50,698 bases of DNA, from contig JAJZDI010000002.1 of assembly GCA_021806045.1 (NCBI GenBank), positions 233,233-283,930 on the forward strand, written 5' to 3'. Positions 31,313 to 38,920 of this stretch are shown here, piece by piece (the stretch's first letter is position 1; every line of letters begins with the position of its first letter). The position numbers were made by a program, and so were the translations under genes. The notes under the pieces were generated by a model, which saw only the letters and a program-made list of their open reading frames with translations, had not been told where the DNA came from and did no database searches. Source of the DNA: Actinomycetes bacterium (lineage in GTDB: Bacteria; Actinomycetota; Acidimicrobiia; Acidimicrobiales; RAAP-2).

Positions 31313-32653
31313 GTGACGGGACCGGCCGCCAGCGGGCACGACCAGCACGACGGCCACGCCATCGTCGGCGGCGAGCCCCGCTCCGGCAGCCACGTGGTGG
31401 CCGGCTTGGCCGTGGTCGTCTTCCTCCAGTGGCTGGGGGCCAGTGCCGTCATCCCCATGCTCCCCGTCTACGTGCGCAGGGAAGGTGGCAGCGTGGCCGT
31501 GGCCGGGGTGGTGATGGCGTCGTTCTTCGTGGCCGGGGTGGTCACCCAGTACCCGGCCGGGCGGCTGGCCGACCGGATCGGGCGCCGTGGCGTGCTGGTC
31601 GGCGGCCTCGCCGTCTACGTGGTGGCCAGCGCCGCCTTCGCCCTCCCCTCCGGCCCGGGCGTCGCCGTCGTCCTCCGTGGCCTCCAGGGCGTGGGGGCGG
31701 GAGCGGCCGAGGTGGCCTCGCTGGCCCTGGTGGCCGCGGTGGTGGCCGAGACGCACCGGGGACGGGCGTTCGGCACCATCTACGCCGGCGCCACCGCCGG
31801 CATGGCCGTGGGTCCCCTGGTGGGCTCCGTCCTCGGTGCCGCCCACATGGCGGCCATCTTCATCGGGACGGCGGCCGCCTCGCTGGTGGGGATCGCCGTC
31901 GCCCTCCGCCTGCACGTTCCCGACCAGCGACAGCCAGGAGCGTCGCCACCGGCACCGGCCGGCCATGGCGTGCCGCCCGCGGTGGCCTCACCGTCCCGCG
32001 CCGGGCGGGCACGCCGGGCCGCCCTCGTCGGCTGCCTGTGCGCGGCCGGTGTGTTCGGCCTCACCAGCGGCATGTACGACACGTGCTGGACCCTGCTCCT
32101 CGACACCCGCCACGCGGCGGGGTGGCAGGTTGGCCTGTCGTGGACCCTCTTCGCCGTGCCGTTCGCCGTCGTGACACGGCCGGCCGGTGCCCTGGCCGAC
32201 CGCCGCGACCGGCGCCCCCTCGCCCTCGGGGGCCTGGCCATCGCCGTCGCCCTGTGCGCCGCCTACCCCTTCATCCCCACGGTGGCCGTGCTGGTCGGCC
32301 TGGGCGCGCTGGAGGCGACGGGCGTGGCCTCGGCCATGCCGGCCGTGCAGTCGCTCCTCACCCACGGCGTCGACCCCCACGTGAGTGGCCGGACCCAGGG
32401 CCTCTACGCCACCACCCAGACGGCGTCGACCGCGGTGGCGGCCGCTGCCGGCGGCGTGCTGTTCTCCATCGCCAGGTGGGCGCCGTTCGTGACCGTCGCC
32501 GCCGCCTGTGCCCTCCTGATCGTCGCCGCCGGCCTGGCCTGGCGTCGCGCCGAGGGGCGGGCGAGCGGGACCGTGCCCGCCGGCCCGGCCCGCCCTGAGG
32601 GGCCCGCCGCTCCGCCTGCTTCGCCCACTCCCCCGGTGGTGCCGGCACACTGA
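31313..32653 (+). CDS. Major facilitator superfamily transporter
   Basis: This 446-residue protein has about 12 hydrophobic segments in two halves. The loop between helices 2 and 3 is the MFS signature (YPAGRLADRIGRRGVLVGG), with a weaker copy in the second half (RPAGALADRRDRRPLALGG). A Pro-rich loop of about 45 residues separates the halves. It resembles proton-driven drug or metabolite exporters. The first 25 residues are His/Gly-rich. The C-terminus is Pro/Ala-rich. Confidence 0.88.
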   Translation: MTGPAASGHDQHDGHAIVGGEPRSGSHVVAGLAVVVFLQWLGASAVIPMLPVYVRREGGSVAVAGVVMASFFVAGVVTQYPAGRLADRIGRRGVLVGGLAVYVVASAAFALPSGPGVAVVLRGLQGVGAGAAEVASLALVAAVVAETHRGRAFGTIYAGATAGMAVGPLVGSVLGAAHMAAIFIGTAAASLVGIAVALRLHVPDQRQPGASPPAPAGHGVPPAVASPSRAGRARRAALVGCLCAAGVFGLTSGMYDTCWTLLLDTRHAAGWQVGLSWTLFAVPFAVVTRPAGALADRRDRRPLALGGLAIAVALCAAYPFIPTVAVLVGLGALEATGVASAMPAVQSLLTHGVDPHVSGRTQGLYATTQTASTAVAAAAGGVLFSIARWAPFVTVAAACALLIVAAGLAWRRAEGRASGTVPAGPARPEGPAAPPASPTPPVVPAH

Positions 32654-32666
32654 GGGCGTCACGCCC
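32654..32666. terminator. Short hairpin after the MFS stop
   Basis: GGGCG-TCA-CGCCC begins at the base after the TGA, in the 58-bp convergent gap. Short stem and no U-tract, so weak. Confidence 0.3.
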
Positions 32667-32711
32667 CGGCGCCGGCTCCTCCTGCCCGCGCCCCGCACCG
32701 GTGGGGCCGGC

Positions 32712-34505
32712 TCACCACGAGACCGTCTCCGGCGCGGCGTCGTCGAAGTGGCGGCTCCCCACCGTCCACTGCTCGGTGGGGACCCGGGCGGAGGGCATCA
32801 CGGTCATCGATCCGTGCCGGCCGGGGACGGTGAAGGTGACCACGGTGTCGTCGGACGATCCGGCCAGCACGTGGACCTGCGAGACCACCACCCAGGTGGG
32901 ACCTTCAGCACCCACGGTGACCAGCGGGCCGCCCGAGACGAGCGTCGGCGGGCGGGCCCGCCCCGGCACGTTGACCGCCACCAGGCCCACGTACTCCCCG
33001 GCAACCGCGTCGACACCCGGGTAGGGCCCGGCGATGTACTGCGACTGCCCCGGAGGCGTGCTGTTGGCCAGGTGGACATGGAGTGTGACCTCCGTGTCGG
33101 CGCCGGCCGGTCGGGTGGTGACGGTGACCGAGGTGGACAGGTAGGGATCCAGCTTGTTGCCCCCCCGGTTGAGCACGGTGACGGCCACCGTCTTGGCGGT
33201 GATGGCGCCGGCGACCCCCGCCCCCGTCCACGCCGCCTCCGCCGTCGGGTCGGCCGACCACATCAGGAGGTGCCGCCCTTCGGTGGCAGAGGCCATGGCC
33301 TTGGCCAGGGTGGTCAGGTCGGTGGACTGTCCCTCCAACTGGTGGAGCACGGCCGAGGCCAGGGCACCCAGCCGGTCCCGGCGGCCAGTGTCGCCGGTGG
33401 CCGAGTCGGACAGCCCCGCGTACTGGTCGTGGAGCAGGTACTGCTCGACCGTGGATGCGTCGACGGTCACGCCAGCGGCGGTGACGGGGCCGGTGGCCTG
33501 GAGGAGCTGCTTCAGTCCGACCACGTCGAGGGAGAGGACGCCGTCGACGGTCTGGCCCGTGTCGGCCTTCCACATGGCGGCAGCCATGGACGCCGTCACG
33601 TCGAACTGGGGGGTGACGCCCAGGTTGCGCCAGTCTCGCCCGGGCTGGAGCCAGCCCCAGTTGCGGGCCAGCTCGGCAGGCACGGGGACGGCGCCGGCGG
33701 GGAGCGTGAGACTCCCGGCCGGCTGCATGGGACCGAGGTGGATGGTGCCGTCCGAAGTAGTGGCCGTACCCACTTCGAGGAAGGCGCCCGAGCCGGCCCG
33801 CATCTCGGCGTTGTTGGACGCCAGCACCAGGTAGGTGCGGGGACCCTTGAGGATGGCGGCAGTGGCCGACGACACCGCGGCGGCATGGGCCAGGCGGCTC
33901 TCGGCGTCGGTGAGCTGGCTGACGAACTCGTTGTGCTTGGAGGCGAGCACGGACACCAGCCCGGCCGACGGGCCCACGTCGATGGCGTCGAGACGGGCGG
34001 CGGCCGCACCCGACAGCGATGCCAGCTGCCGCAGTGCGGCCACCCGCTCGGGCCCGGCCCCGTGCGGGGACTGGAGGACGGCGTGGGCCCCGGACACGAA
34101 GGACGACCCCGTCGACGCCACGGTGGCGGCCGCCGAGGAGAGGTCACGCACCGCCGCGTACTGGCGACCCACCACGGGGACGACCTCGAGCGGGACCATC
34201 CATGGCTGGGACAGCTCGCGGTGGGCGGCGGCGAACTGGGCATGGGCCGCGTCGAGGGACCGCTGGGTGCCGGGCGCGCTGACCTGGTCCGGGTTGAGGT
34301 TCGAGCGCAGCTGTTGGAGCTGGTCCAGCCCGCTCTTGTCGTGGCTGTAGGCGGCGAGGGCGGTGGCGGCCACGGCCACCAACCACAGGACGATCAGCGC
34401 GCCGAGGGCGAGGAGGATGCGCCGGCGACGGTGCCGGCGACGCCGGTGAGGGGCGTCCTCGGGAGCGGGTTCGGCTGTCGGATCGTCGTCTGGCACGGTG
34501 GTCAT
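32712..34505 (-). CDS. DUF4012 membrane-anchored extracytoplasmic protein
   Basis: This protein of about 597 residues has a cytoplasmic acidic then Arg/His-rich start (HRRRRHRRRR), one transmembrane helix at about 30-52 (ILLALGALIVLWLVAVAATALAAY), then a long extracellular region with a coiled/helical part (about 65-220) and a DUF4012 core starting at LVLASNNAEMRAGSGAFLEVG. DUF4012 proteins are commonly found among surface-polysaccharide genes; their activity is unknown. ATG 34505 was chosen, with TACGGT about 50 nt upstream; the frame stays open to a TTG at 34631. It is divergent from the sortase gene. Confidence 0.8.
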   Translation of the reverse strand: MTTVPDDDPTAEPAPEDAPHRRRRHRRRRILLALGALIVLWLVAVAATALAAYSHDKSGLDQLQQLRSNLNPDQVSAPGTQRSLDAAHAQFAAAHRELSQPWMVPLEVVPVVGRQYAAVRDLSSAAATVASTGSSFVSGAHAVLQSPHGAGPERVAALRQLASLSGAAAARLDAIDVGPSAGLVSVLASKHNEFVSQLTDAESRLAHAAAVSSATAAILKGPRTYLVLASNNAEMRAGSGAFLEVGTATTSDGTIHLGPMQPAGSLTLPAGAVPVPAELARNWGWLQPGRDWRNLGVTPQFDVTASMAAAMWKADTGQTVDGVLSLDVVGLKQLLQATGPVTAAGVTVDASTVEQYLLHDQYAGLSDSATGDTGRRDRLGALASAVLHQLEGQSTDLTTLAKAMASATEGRHLLMWSADPTAEAAWTGAGVAGAITAKTVAVTVLNRGGNKLDPYLSTSVTVTTRPAGADTEVTLHVHLANSTPPGQSQYIAGPYPGVDAVAGEYVGLVAVNVPGRARPPTLVSGGPLVTVGAEGPTWVVVSQVHVLAGSSDDTVVTFTVPGRHGSMTVMPSARVPTEQWTVGSRHFDDAAPETVSW

Positions 34506-34556
34506 CGGTTCGGTCACTGCCGGGACGGCGAGATCGGCGGGCGCCGTGGCCCCCTG

Positions 34557-34562
34557 ACCGTA
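34557..34562 (-). promoter_or_regulatory. Possible -10 box TACGGT for the DUF4012 gene
   Basis: On the minus strand TACGGT would give a leader of about 44 nt before the ATG at 34505, and argues against starts further upstream. Confidence 0.3.
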
Positions 34563-34654
34563 CCCGGTCGGCTCAGCACCGGCCCGTCGGTCGGGCACCG
34601 CCGGGCAGGTCACGTCGGCCGGGACCCGCAAGCGGGGACCCGTGCCGCGCTGGT

Positions 34655-34660
34655 TAGCAT
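34655..34660 (+). promoter_or_regulatory. -10 box TAGCAT for the sortase gene (leaderless)
   Basis: TAGCAT is followed by 6 nt and the GTG at 34667. Confidence 0.5.
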
Positions 34661-34666
34661 GCCTGC

Positions 34667-35605
34667 GTGTCGTTCACGGCCGTGCGGGTAGTCATCGGGC
34701 GTGGGCTCATCGCCTTCGGCGTCCTCACCCTCCTGTTCATCCCCTACGTCCTGTGGGGCACCGGCATCGTCGCCGCCCAGCACCAGGCCGCCCTGCGCCA
34801 GCAGTTCGACGCCGCCCGCCAGCGGGCCGGTGCCACCACCCCGCCGACGACCCCACCCGCGCCCACCGGTCCCCCGCAGGTGGCGCCGGCCACACCCGGG
34901 CCGGCGGTAGGCAGTGCCGTGGGACAGCTGTCGATCCCGTCCATCGGCCTCACCACCGTCGTCGTCGAGGGAACGGGCGAGCCGCAGCTGCAGATGGGAC
35001 CCGGCCACTATCCGGGAACGCCGCTCCCCGGCCAGGCGGGTAACGCGGCCATCGCCGGCCACCGCACCACCTACCTCCATCCCTTCTACGACCTCGGCAG
35101 CCTCAAGCCGGGCGACGCCATCACGGTGGTGACCCTCCAGGGGACCTTCACCTACCGGGTCACCGGGAGCCAAGTGGTCACCCCGAACGACGTGACCCCC
35201 GTGGCGCCCACCCCCACCCCCCAGCTGACCCTCACCACGTGCACGCCGCTCTACAGCGCCTCCCACCGTCTGGTGGTCCACGCCGCGCTGGCGGCCAGCG
35301 TGCTGGCCCACCCGGCCAGTGCGGGGGCTCCCCCCACCCCCGCCACCACAGTGCCACCGGCAAGGTCACACCCGGCCACCGCCCCCTCGTCCGCCTCGGG
35401 CCTGGCCGGAGGCAGCGGGAGCTGGCTGCCCGCCCTGCTCTGGGGCCTGGTCCTCGTGGCAGTGGCCACCGCGCTCTGGGCCCTCGCCCGCCACCGGTCC
35501 CGGCGAGCCCGGCTCACCATCTACGGCGCCGGTGCTGTCATCGGGCTCGTGGTGCTGTTCTTCTTCTACGGGGCGGTCACCCCCCTCCTCCCGGCCAGCT
35601 TCTGA
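34667..35605 (+). CDS. Class E sortase
   Basis: This 312-residue transpeptidase has an N-terminal transmembrane helix, a Pro/Thr linker (about 50-80), a sortase barrel with His132 in AGHRTTY, Cys192 in LTTCTPLYS and a nearby Arg in SHRLVV, then two C-terminal hydrophobic helices. The TLxTC-like cysteine motif and high-GC actinobacterial context fit class E, which joins LAxTG-type proteins to the cell wall. No substrate with such a sorting signal was seen in this window. Two extra C-terminal helices after the catalytic domain are less usual. Confidence 0.88.
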   Translation: MSFTAVRVVIGRGLIAFGVLTLLFIPYVLWGTGIVAAQHQAALRQQFDAARQRAGATTPPTTPPAPTGPPQVAPATPGPAVGSAVGQLSIPSIGLTTVVVEGTGEPQLQMGPGHYPGTPLPGQAGNAAIAGHRTTYLHPFYDLGSLKPGDAITVVTLQGTFTYRVTGSQVVTPNDVTPVAPTPTPQLTLTTCTPLYSASHRLVVHAALAASVLAHPASAGAPPTPATTVPPARSHPATAPSSASGLAGGSGSWLPALLWGLVLVAVATALWALARHRSRRARLTIYGAGAVIGLVVLFFFYGAVTPLLPASF

Positions 35606-35615
35606 CCGGACGCAC

Positions 35616-35621
35616 TACCCT
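35616..35621 (+). promoter_or_regulatory. -10 box TACCCT for the SnoaL-like gene (leaderless)
   Basis: TACCCT is followed by 8 nt and the ATG at 35630. Confidence 0.45.
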
Positions 35622-35629
35622 TGCCGCCC

Positions 35630-36094
35630 ATGCCCGCCGACGACACGCCCACCACCGCCATGGCCGGTCCCGTGGCGTCCGGAGGAGGCGACGCAGGCAC
35701 GACCGGGGGTGCCGCAGCGGTGGTGCAGGCCGTGACCGAGGCGCTGGCGCGAGGCGATCTCCTCGCCGTCATGGCCCACGTCACCCGTGACGTCGAGTGG
35801 GCGGTGTGCGCCGCGGATCGGGCCGCCGCCCCCTGGTTCGGCGTCTACCGGGGGCGGCGGGAGCTACCGGCCATGTTCGAGGCCCTGTCGACCGTGCAGT
35901 TCGATGACTTCACCCTCCGGCGCCTGGTGTCCGACGGCGACCTGGTCTTCACCTGGCTGCACGTCGCCTTCACCGCACCCGGCGGCCGGGCGGTCGACAC
36001 GGAGGAGGTCCAGATCTGGGAGCTCGAGGGCGCCCAGGTGCGCCGGGTCCACACCCTGCTCGACACCGCCGCGGTGGCGGCCGCGTTCGCCTGA
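35630..36094 (+). CDS. SnoaL/NTF2-like protein
   Basis: This 154-residue protein has a low-complexity start of about 30 residues, then a cone-shaped NTF2-like fold suggested by AVTEALARGDLLAVMAHVTRDVEW, FGVYRGRRELPAMFEALS and the beta strands ending in VHTLLDTAAVA. Members are either polyketide-cyclase or isomerase-like enzymes or simple binding proteins; no catalytic assignment is possible. It overlaps the next gene by one base (TGATG), so it probably shares an operon with the glycosyltransferase. Confidence 0.7.
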   Translation: MPADDTPTTAMAGPVASGGGDAGTTGGAAAVVQAVTEALARGDLLAVMAHVTRDVEWAVCAADRAAAPWFGVYRGRRELPAMFEALSTVQFDDFTLRRLVSDGDLVFTWLHVAFTAPGGRAVDTEEVQIWELEGAQVRRVHTLLDTAAVAAAFA

Positions 36095-37191
36095 TGCCGG
36101 CCCAGCCGGTCGCACTGGTCCACGACTACCTGACCCAGCGGGGTGGCGCCGAACGGGTGGCGCTCACCCTGGCCGAGACCTTCCCCGGGGCACCGCTCCA
36201 CACCGCCTTCTACGACCCGGACACCACCTACCCCGAGCTGGCCCGGTGCGACGTTCGCCCCCTCTCCCTGGACCGGATCGCCGTACTGCGCGCCCACCAC
36301 CGGGTGGCCATGCCCCTCCTGGCGCCCGCCTTCTCCCGCCTCCACCTCGACGCGGCGGTGACCGTCTGCTCCTCGAGCGGGTGGGCGCACGGGGTCCGGG
36401 CCGCAGGGCGCAAGGTCGTCTACTGCCACACCCCGGCCCGCTGGCTCTACCAGACCGACCGCTACCTGCGTGGCTCCTCGCCGGCGGTCCGGGCCGCCAT
36501 GCGTGTGCTGGGGCCCCCGCTGCGACGGTGGGACCGGGCCGCGGCCGTCGGCGCACACCGCTACCTGGCCAACTCGACCGTCGTCCGCCGGCGCATCGCC
36601 GACACGTACGGCATCGACGCCGAGGTCGTCCCGCCACCCAACCGGTTCGAGGTCGACGGTCCCACCTCCTCCCTGGACGGCATCGAGCCGGGGTTCGTCC
36701 TGTGCGTGTCGCGCCTGCTCCCCTACAAGAACGTGGACGCAGTCGTCGCCGCCTTCGCCTCGCTCCCCGACCTCCGGCTGGTGGTGGTGGGAGGCGGCCC
36801 CCTGGCCGGCGCCCTGGCTGCCGGCGCGCCGGCCAACGTGCACCTGGCCGGCGACGTCGACGACGCCCGCCTCCGGTGGTGCTACCGGAACGCATCCGCG
36901 CTCGTCGCCGCGTCCTACGAGGACTTCGGCCTCACCCCGGTCGAGGCGGCCGCGGCCGGCCTGCCGGTGGCCGTGCTCCGGTGGGGCGGGTTCCTCGACA
37001 CCACCGTCGAGTGGGAGACCGGGGTCTTCTTCGACGATCCGGAACCCGGCGCCATCGCAGCCGCCGTCCGGGAGCTCGGACGGAGCTCGTGGGACCCGTC
37101 GGCGCTGGCCGGACACGCCGCCAACTACTCCCCCGCCGCCTTCGCCGCCCGACTCCGGGCCGTGGTGGCCGAAGAGGCGGCCCTGGCCTGA
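36094..37191 (+). CDS. GT4 glycosyltransferase (WbaZ-like)
   Basis: This 365-residue GT-B glycosyltransferase starts with ALVHDYLTQRGGAERVALTLAE and has the C-terminal nucleotide-sugar site CVSRLLPYKNVDAVVAAF, then SYEDFGLTPVEAAAAGLPV with the conserved E-x7-E. The YCHTPARWLYQ segment resembles WbaZ-type mannosyltransferases. It should transfer a sugar, perhaps mannose, to a lipid-linked glycan on the cytoplasmic face. It is convergent with the polyprenyl-phosphate sugar transferase gene. Confidence 0.87.
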   Translation: MPAQPVALVHDYLTQRGGAERVALTLAETFPGAPLHTAFYDPDTTYPELARCDVRPLSLDRIAVLRAHHRVAMPLLAPAFSRLHLDAAVTVCSSSGWAHGVRAAGRKVVYCHTPARWLYQTDRYLRGSSPAVRAAMRVLGPPLRRWDRAAAVGAHRYLANSTVVRRRIADTYGIDAEVVPPPNRFEVDGPTSSLDGIEPGFVLCVSRLLPYKNVDAVVAAFASLPDLRLVVVGGGPLAGALAAGAPANVHLAGDVDDARLRWCYRNASALVAASYEDFGLTPVEAAAAGLPVAVLRWGGFLDTTVEWETGVFFDDPEPGAIAAAVRELGRSSWDPSALAGHAANYSPAAFAARLRAVVAEEAALA

Positions 37192-37240
37192 TCGCAGGTG
37201 ACGTCTGCTACCGCTCGACGGGGTTGCCAGGCGCGGCCCG

Positions 37241-38737
37241 TCAGGAGGCGCCCCGACCCCCGAGCACCGTCGCCGGCGTCTTCCACAGGATGCGCATGTC
37301 CCACCAGAACGACCACGACGCCACGTAGAGGTAGTCGAGACGGCACATCTCGAGGTACGAGAGCTCGTTGCGCCCCGACACCTGCCACAGCCCGGTCATG
37401 CCCGGTCGCGCCTCGAAGCGCTTGCGGGCCCACCCGTCGATGGCCTCGGCCTCGGCCACCACGAACGGCCGGGGCCCGACCAGGGACATGTCGCCCCGCC
37501 ACACGTTGATCAGCTGGGGGAGCTCGTCGAGGCTGGTGCGGCGGAGGAAGCGGCCGATCCGGGTGACGCGGGGGTCCTCGCGCATCTTGAACAGCGGGCC
37601 GTCCACCTCGTTGCGATGGGCGAGCTCGTCGCGGACGCGCTCGGCCCCGTCCACCATGGTGCGGAACTTCAGCACGGAGAAGGGAACGCCGAAACGTCCG
37701 GAGCGCTCCTGGCGGAAGAAGACCGGGCCCGGGCTGGTGAACGCGATCAACGCGGCGGTGACGGCGAAGAACGGCGCCAGCACCAGCAGCGCCAGCGACG
37801 ACGCGGCCAGGTCGAAGGTCCGCTTGGCGAACCGGGCCCCGGCGCTGAACGACGCCGGCGCCACGTCGATGAGTGGCAGGCCGGAGACGTCCTCCACGCT
37901 GGAGCGAATGGTGAGCAGCTCGTAGTAGCGGGGCACGATCGACACGGCCACCTGGCCGGCCAGCCCCTTCAGCATGGCGATGGTGCGCTCCGGATGGGTG
38001 CGCGAAAAGCACACAACCACCCGCCCGACGCCGAGGGCCCGGCACAGCTCGGGCAGGTCGTCCAACCCGCCGAGCACCTGGTCCCCGTCGAGCGGGTTGT
38101 CGTCCACGTAGCCGAGGAACCGCACGTTGGCGTGGGCACGCATGTGGCCTGCGACGGTGCGCGCCATCACCCCGGTGCCGACGACGACGATGGGGACGGC
38201 CCCACCCCGCCGGCGCCCCGACATGGCCACCGCTGCCGTGCGCGATGCCGGGACGGCCACCAGGGCAAGCCCGCACATGGCGACGGTCTTGCCCACGGTC
38301 AGCTCGACGTTGCCGAAGGCGTGCTGGATGCCGTAGCCGATGGCGGCGGTGGCGAAGCCGCCGGCAACCAGGGCGTGGACGATGTCCTTCAGGTCGCCGA
38401 ACACGGCCGTGTCGATGCGCCGAGACGCCGACCGGTACAGGCCGTAGACGGCGAAGGCGGCCACGAACACCGGCACCACCGCCAGGTCGAACAGGAACAC
38501 CCCGCCGAGCCGGTCGGCCCGGCTGGCCGGGTTGTCCGAGACGGCCGCCACCACCAGCGGGGCGGCCAGGGCCGCCACCACCAGGGCGGCGACATCGGCT
38601 GCCACCAGGCGCCGGATGGCGCGGCGCCGGATGGCTGCCACGGGCGAGTGCTGGTCAGGACCAGTGTCGAGCGCCGGCCACTCGTCGAGATGGGGAAGCT
38701 CCACGGCCCGCCCGAGCCGTGGATCGAGAATCGTCAT
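37241..38737 (-). CDS. Polyprenyl-phosphate sugar-1-phosphate transferase (initiating EPS transferase)
   Basis: This 498-residue protein has four or five transmembrane helices in residues about 45-165, a nucleotide-binding-like middle domain (VPIVVVGTGVMARTVAGHMR, about 180-290) and a C-terminal bacterial sugar transferase domain (about 305-495) with KRTFDLAAS, KFRTM, GRFLRRTSLDELPQL and GDMSLVGPRP. It transfers a sugar phosphate from a UDP-sugar to undecaprenyl phosphate, the first step of exopolysaccharide repeat-unit assembly. ATG 38737 has a purine-rich AGGGCAGG upstream. The probable promoter gives a leader of over 100 nt. Confidence 0.92.
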   Translation of the reverse strand: MTILDPRLGRAVELPHLDEWPALDTGPDQHSPVAAIRRRAIRRLVAADVAALVVAALAAPLVVAAVSDNPASRADRLGGVFLFDLAVVPVFVAAFAVYGLYRSASRRIDTAVFGDLKDIVHALVAGGFATAAIGYGIQHAFGNVELTVGKTVAMCGLALVAVPASRTAAVAMSGRRRGGAVPIVVVGTGVMARTVAGHMRAHANVRFLGYVDDNPLDGDQVLGGLDDLPELCRALGVGRVVVCFSRTHPERTIAMLKGLAGQVAVSIVPRYYELLTIRSSVEDVSGLPLIDVAPASFSAGARFAKRTFDLAASSLALLVLAPFFAVTAALIAFTSPGPVFFRQERSGRFGVPFSVLKFRTMVDGAERVRDELAHRNEVDGPLFKMREDPRVTRIGRFLRRTSLDELPQLINVWRGDMSLVGPRPFVVAEAEAIDGWARKRFEARPGMTGLWQVSGRNELSYLEMCRLDYLYVASWSFWWDMRILWKTPATVLGGRGAS

Positions 38738-38867
38738 GAACCTGCCCTTGCCGTGGTCACCGCATAGCCCCTCGTCTCACGTCGCCGCGAGTGGCTCCCT
38801 ACCCCCCCGTACAGGTGCACTCGTTGCCCACACGCCTGACACACGATGTCGAACGTGTTGCAGGCTC

Positions 38868-38873
38868 AGTGTA
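38868..38873 (-). promoter_or_regulatory. Possible -10 box TACACT for the sugar transferase gene
   Basis: On the minus strand TACACT is the only TANNNT box in the 183-bp upstream gap. It implies a leader of about 120 nt that includes the inverted repeat ACACG-N8-CGTGT (38841-38858). Confidence 0.35.
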
Positions 38874-38886
38874 AAGGGCCAGGTCA

Positions 38887-38916
38887 CAACGGCCTATGGG
38901 CCGTTGGTTGTTTTTT
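38887..38916. terminator. Stem-loop with T-run at the end of the carrier-protein operon
   Basis: CAACGGCC-TATG-GGCCGTTG (38887-38906) is a perfect 8-bp stem followed on the plus strand by GTTGTTTTTT. It lies a few bases past the stop of the GH2 gene, which reads on the minus strand, so for that operon the hairpin comes after an A-run and lacks a good U-tract. It would terminate plus-strand antisense transcripts best, and may act in both directions. Confidence 0.6.
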
Positions 38917-38920
38917 CAGC

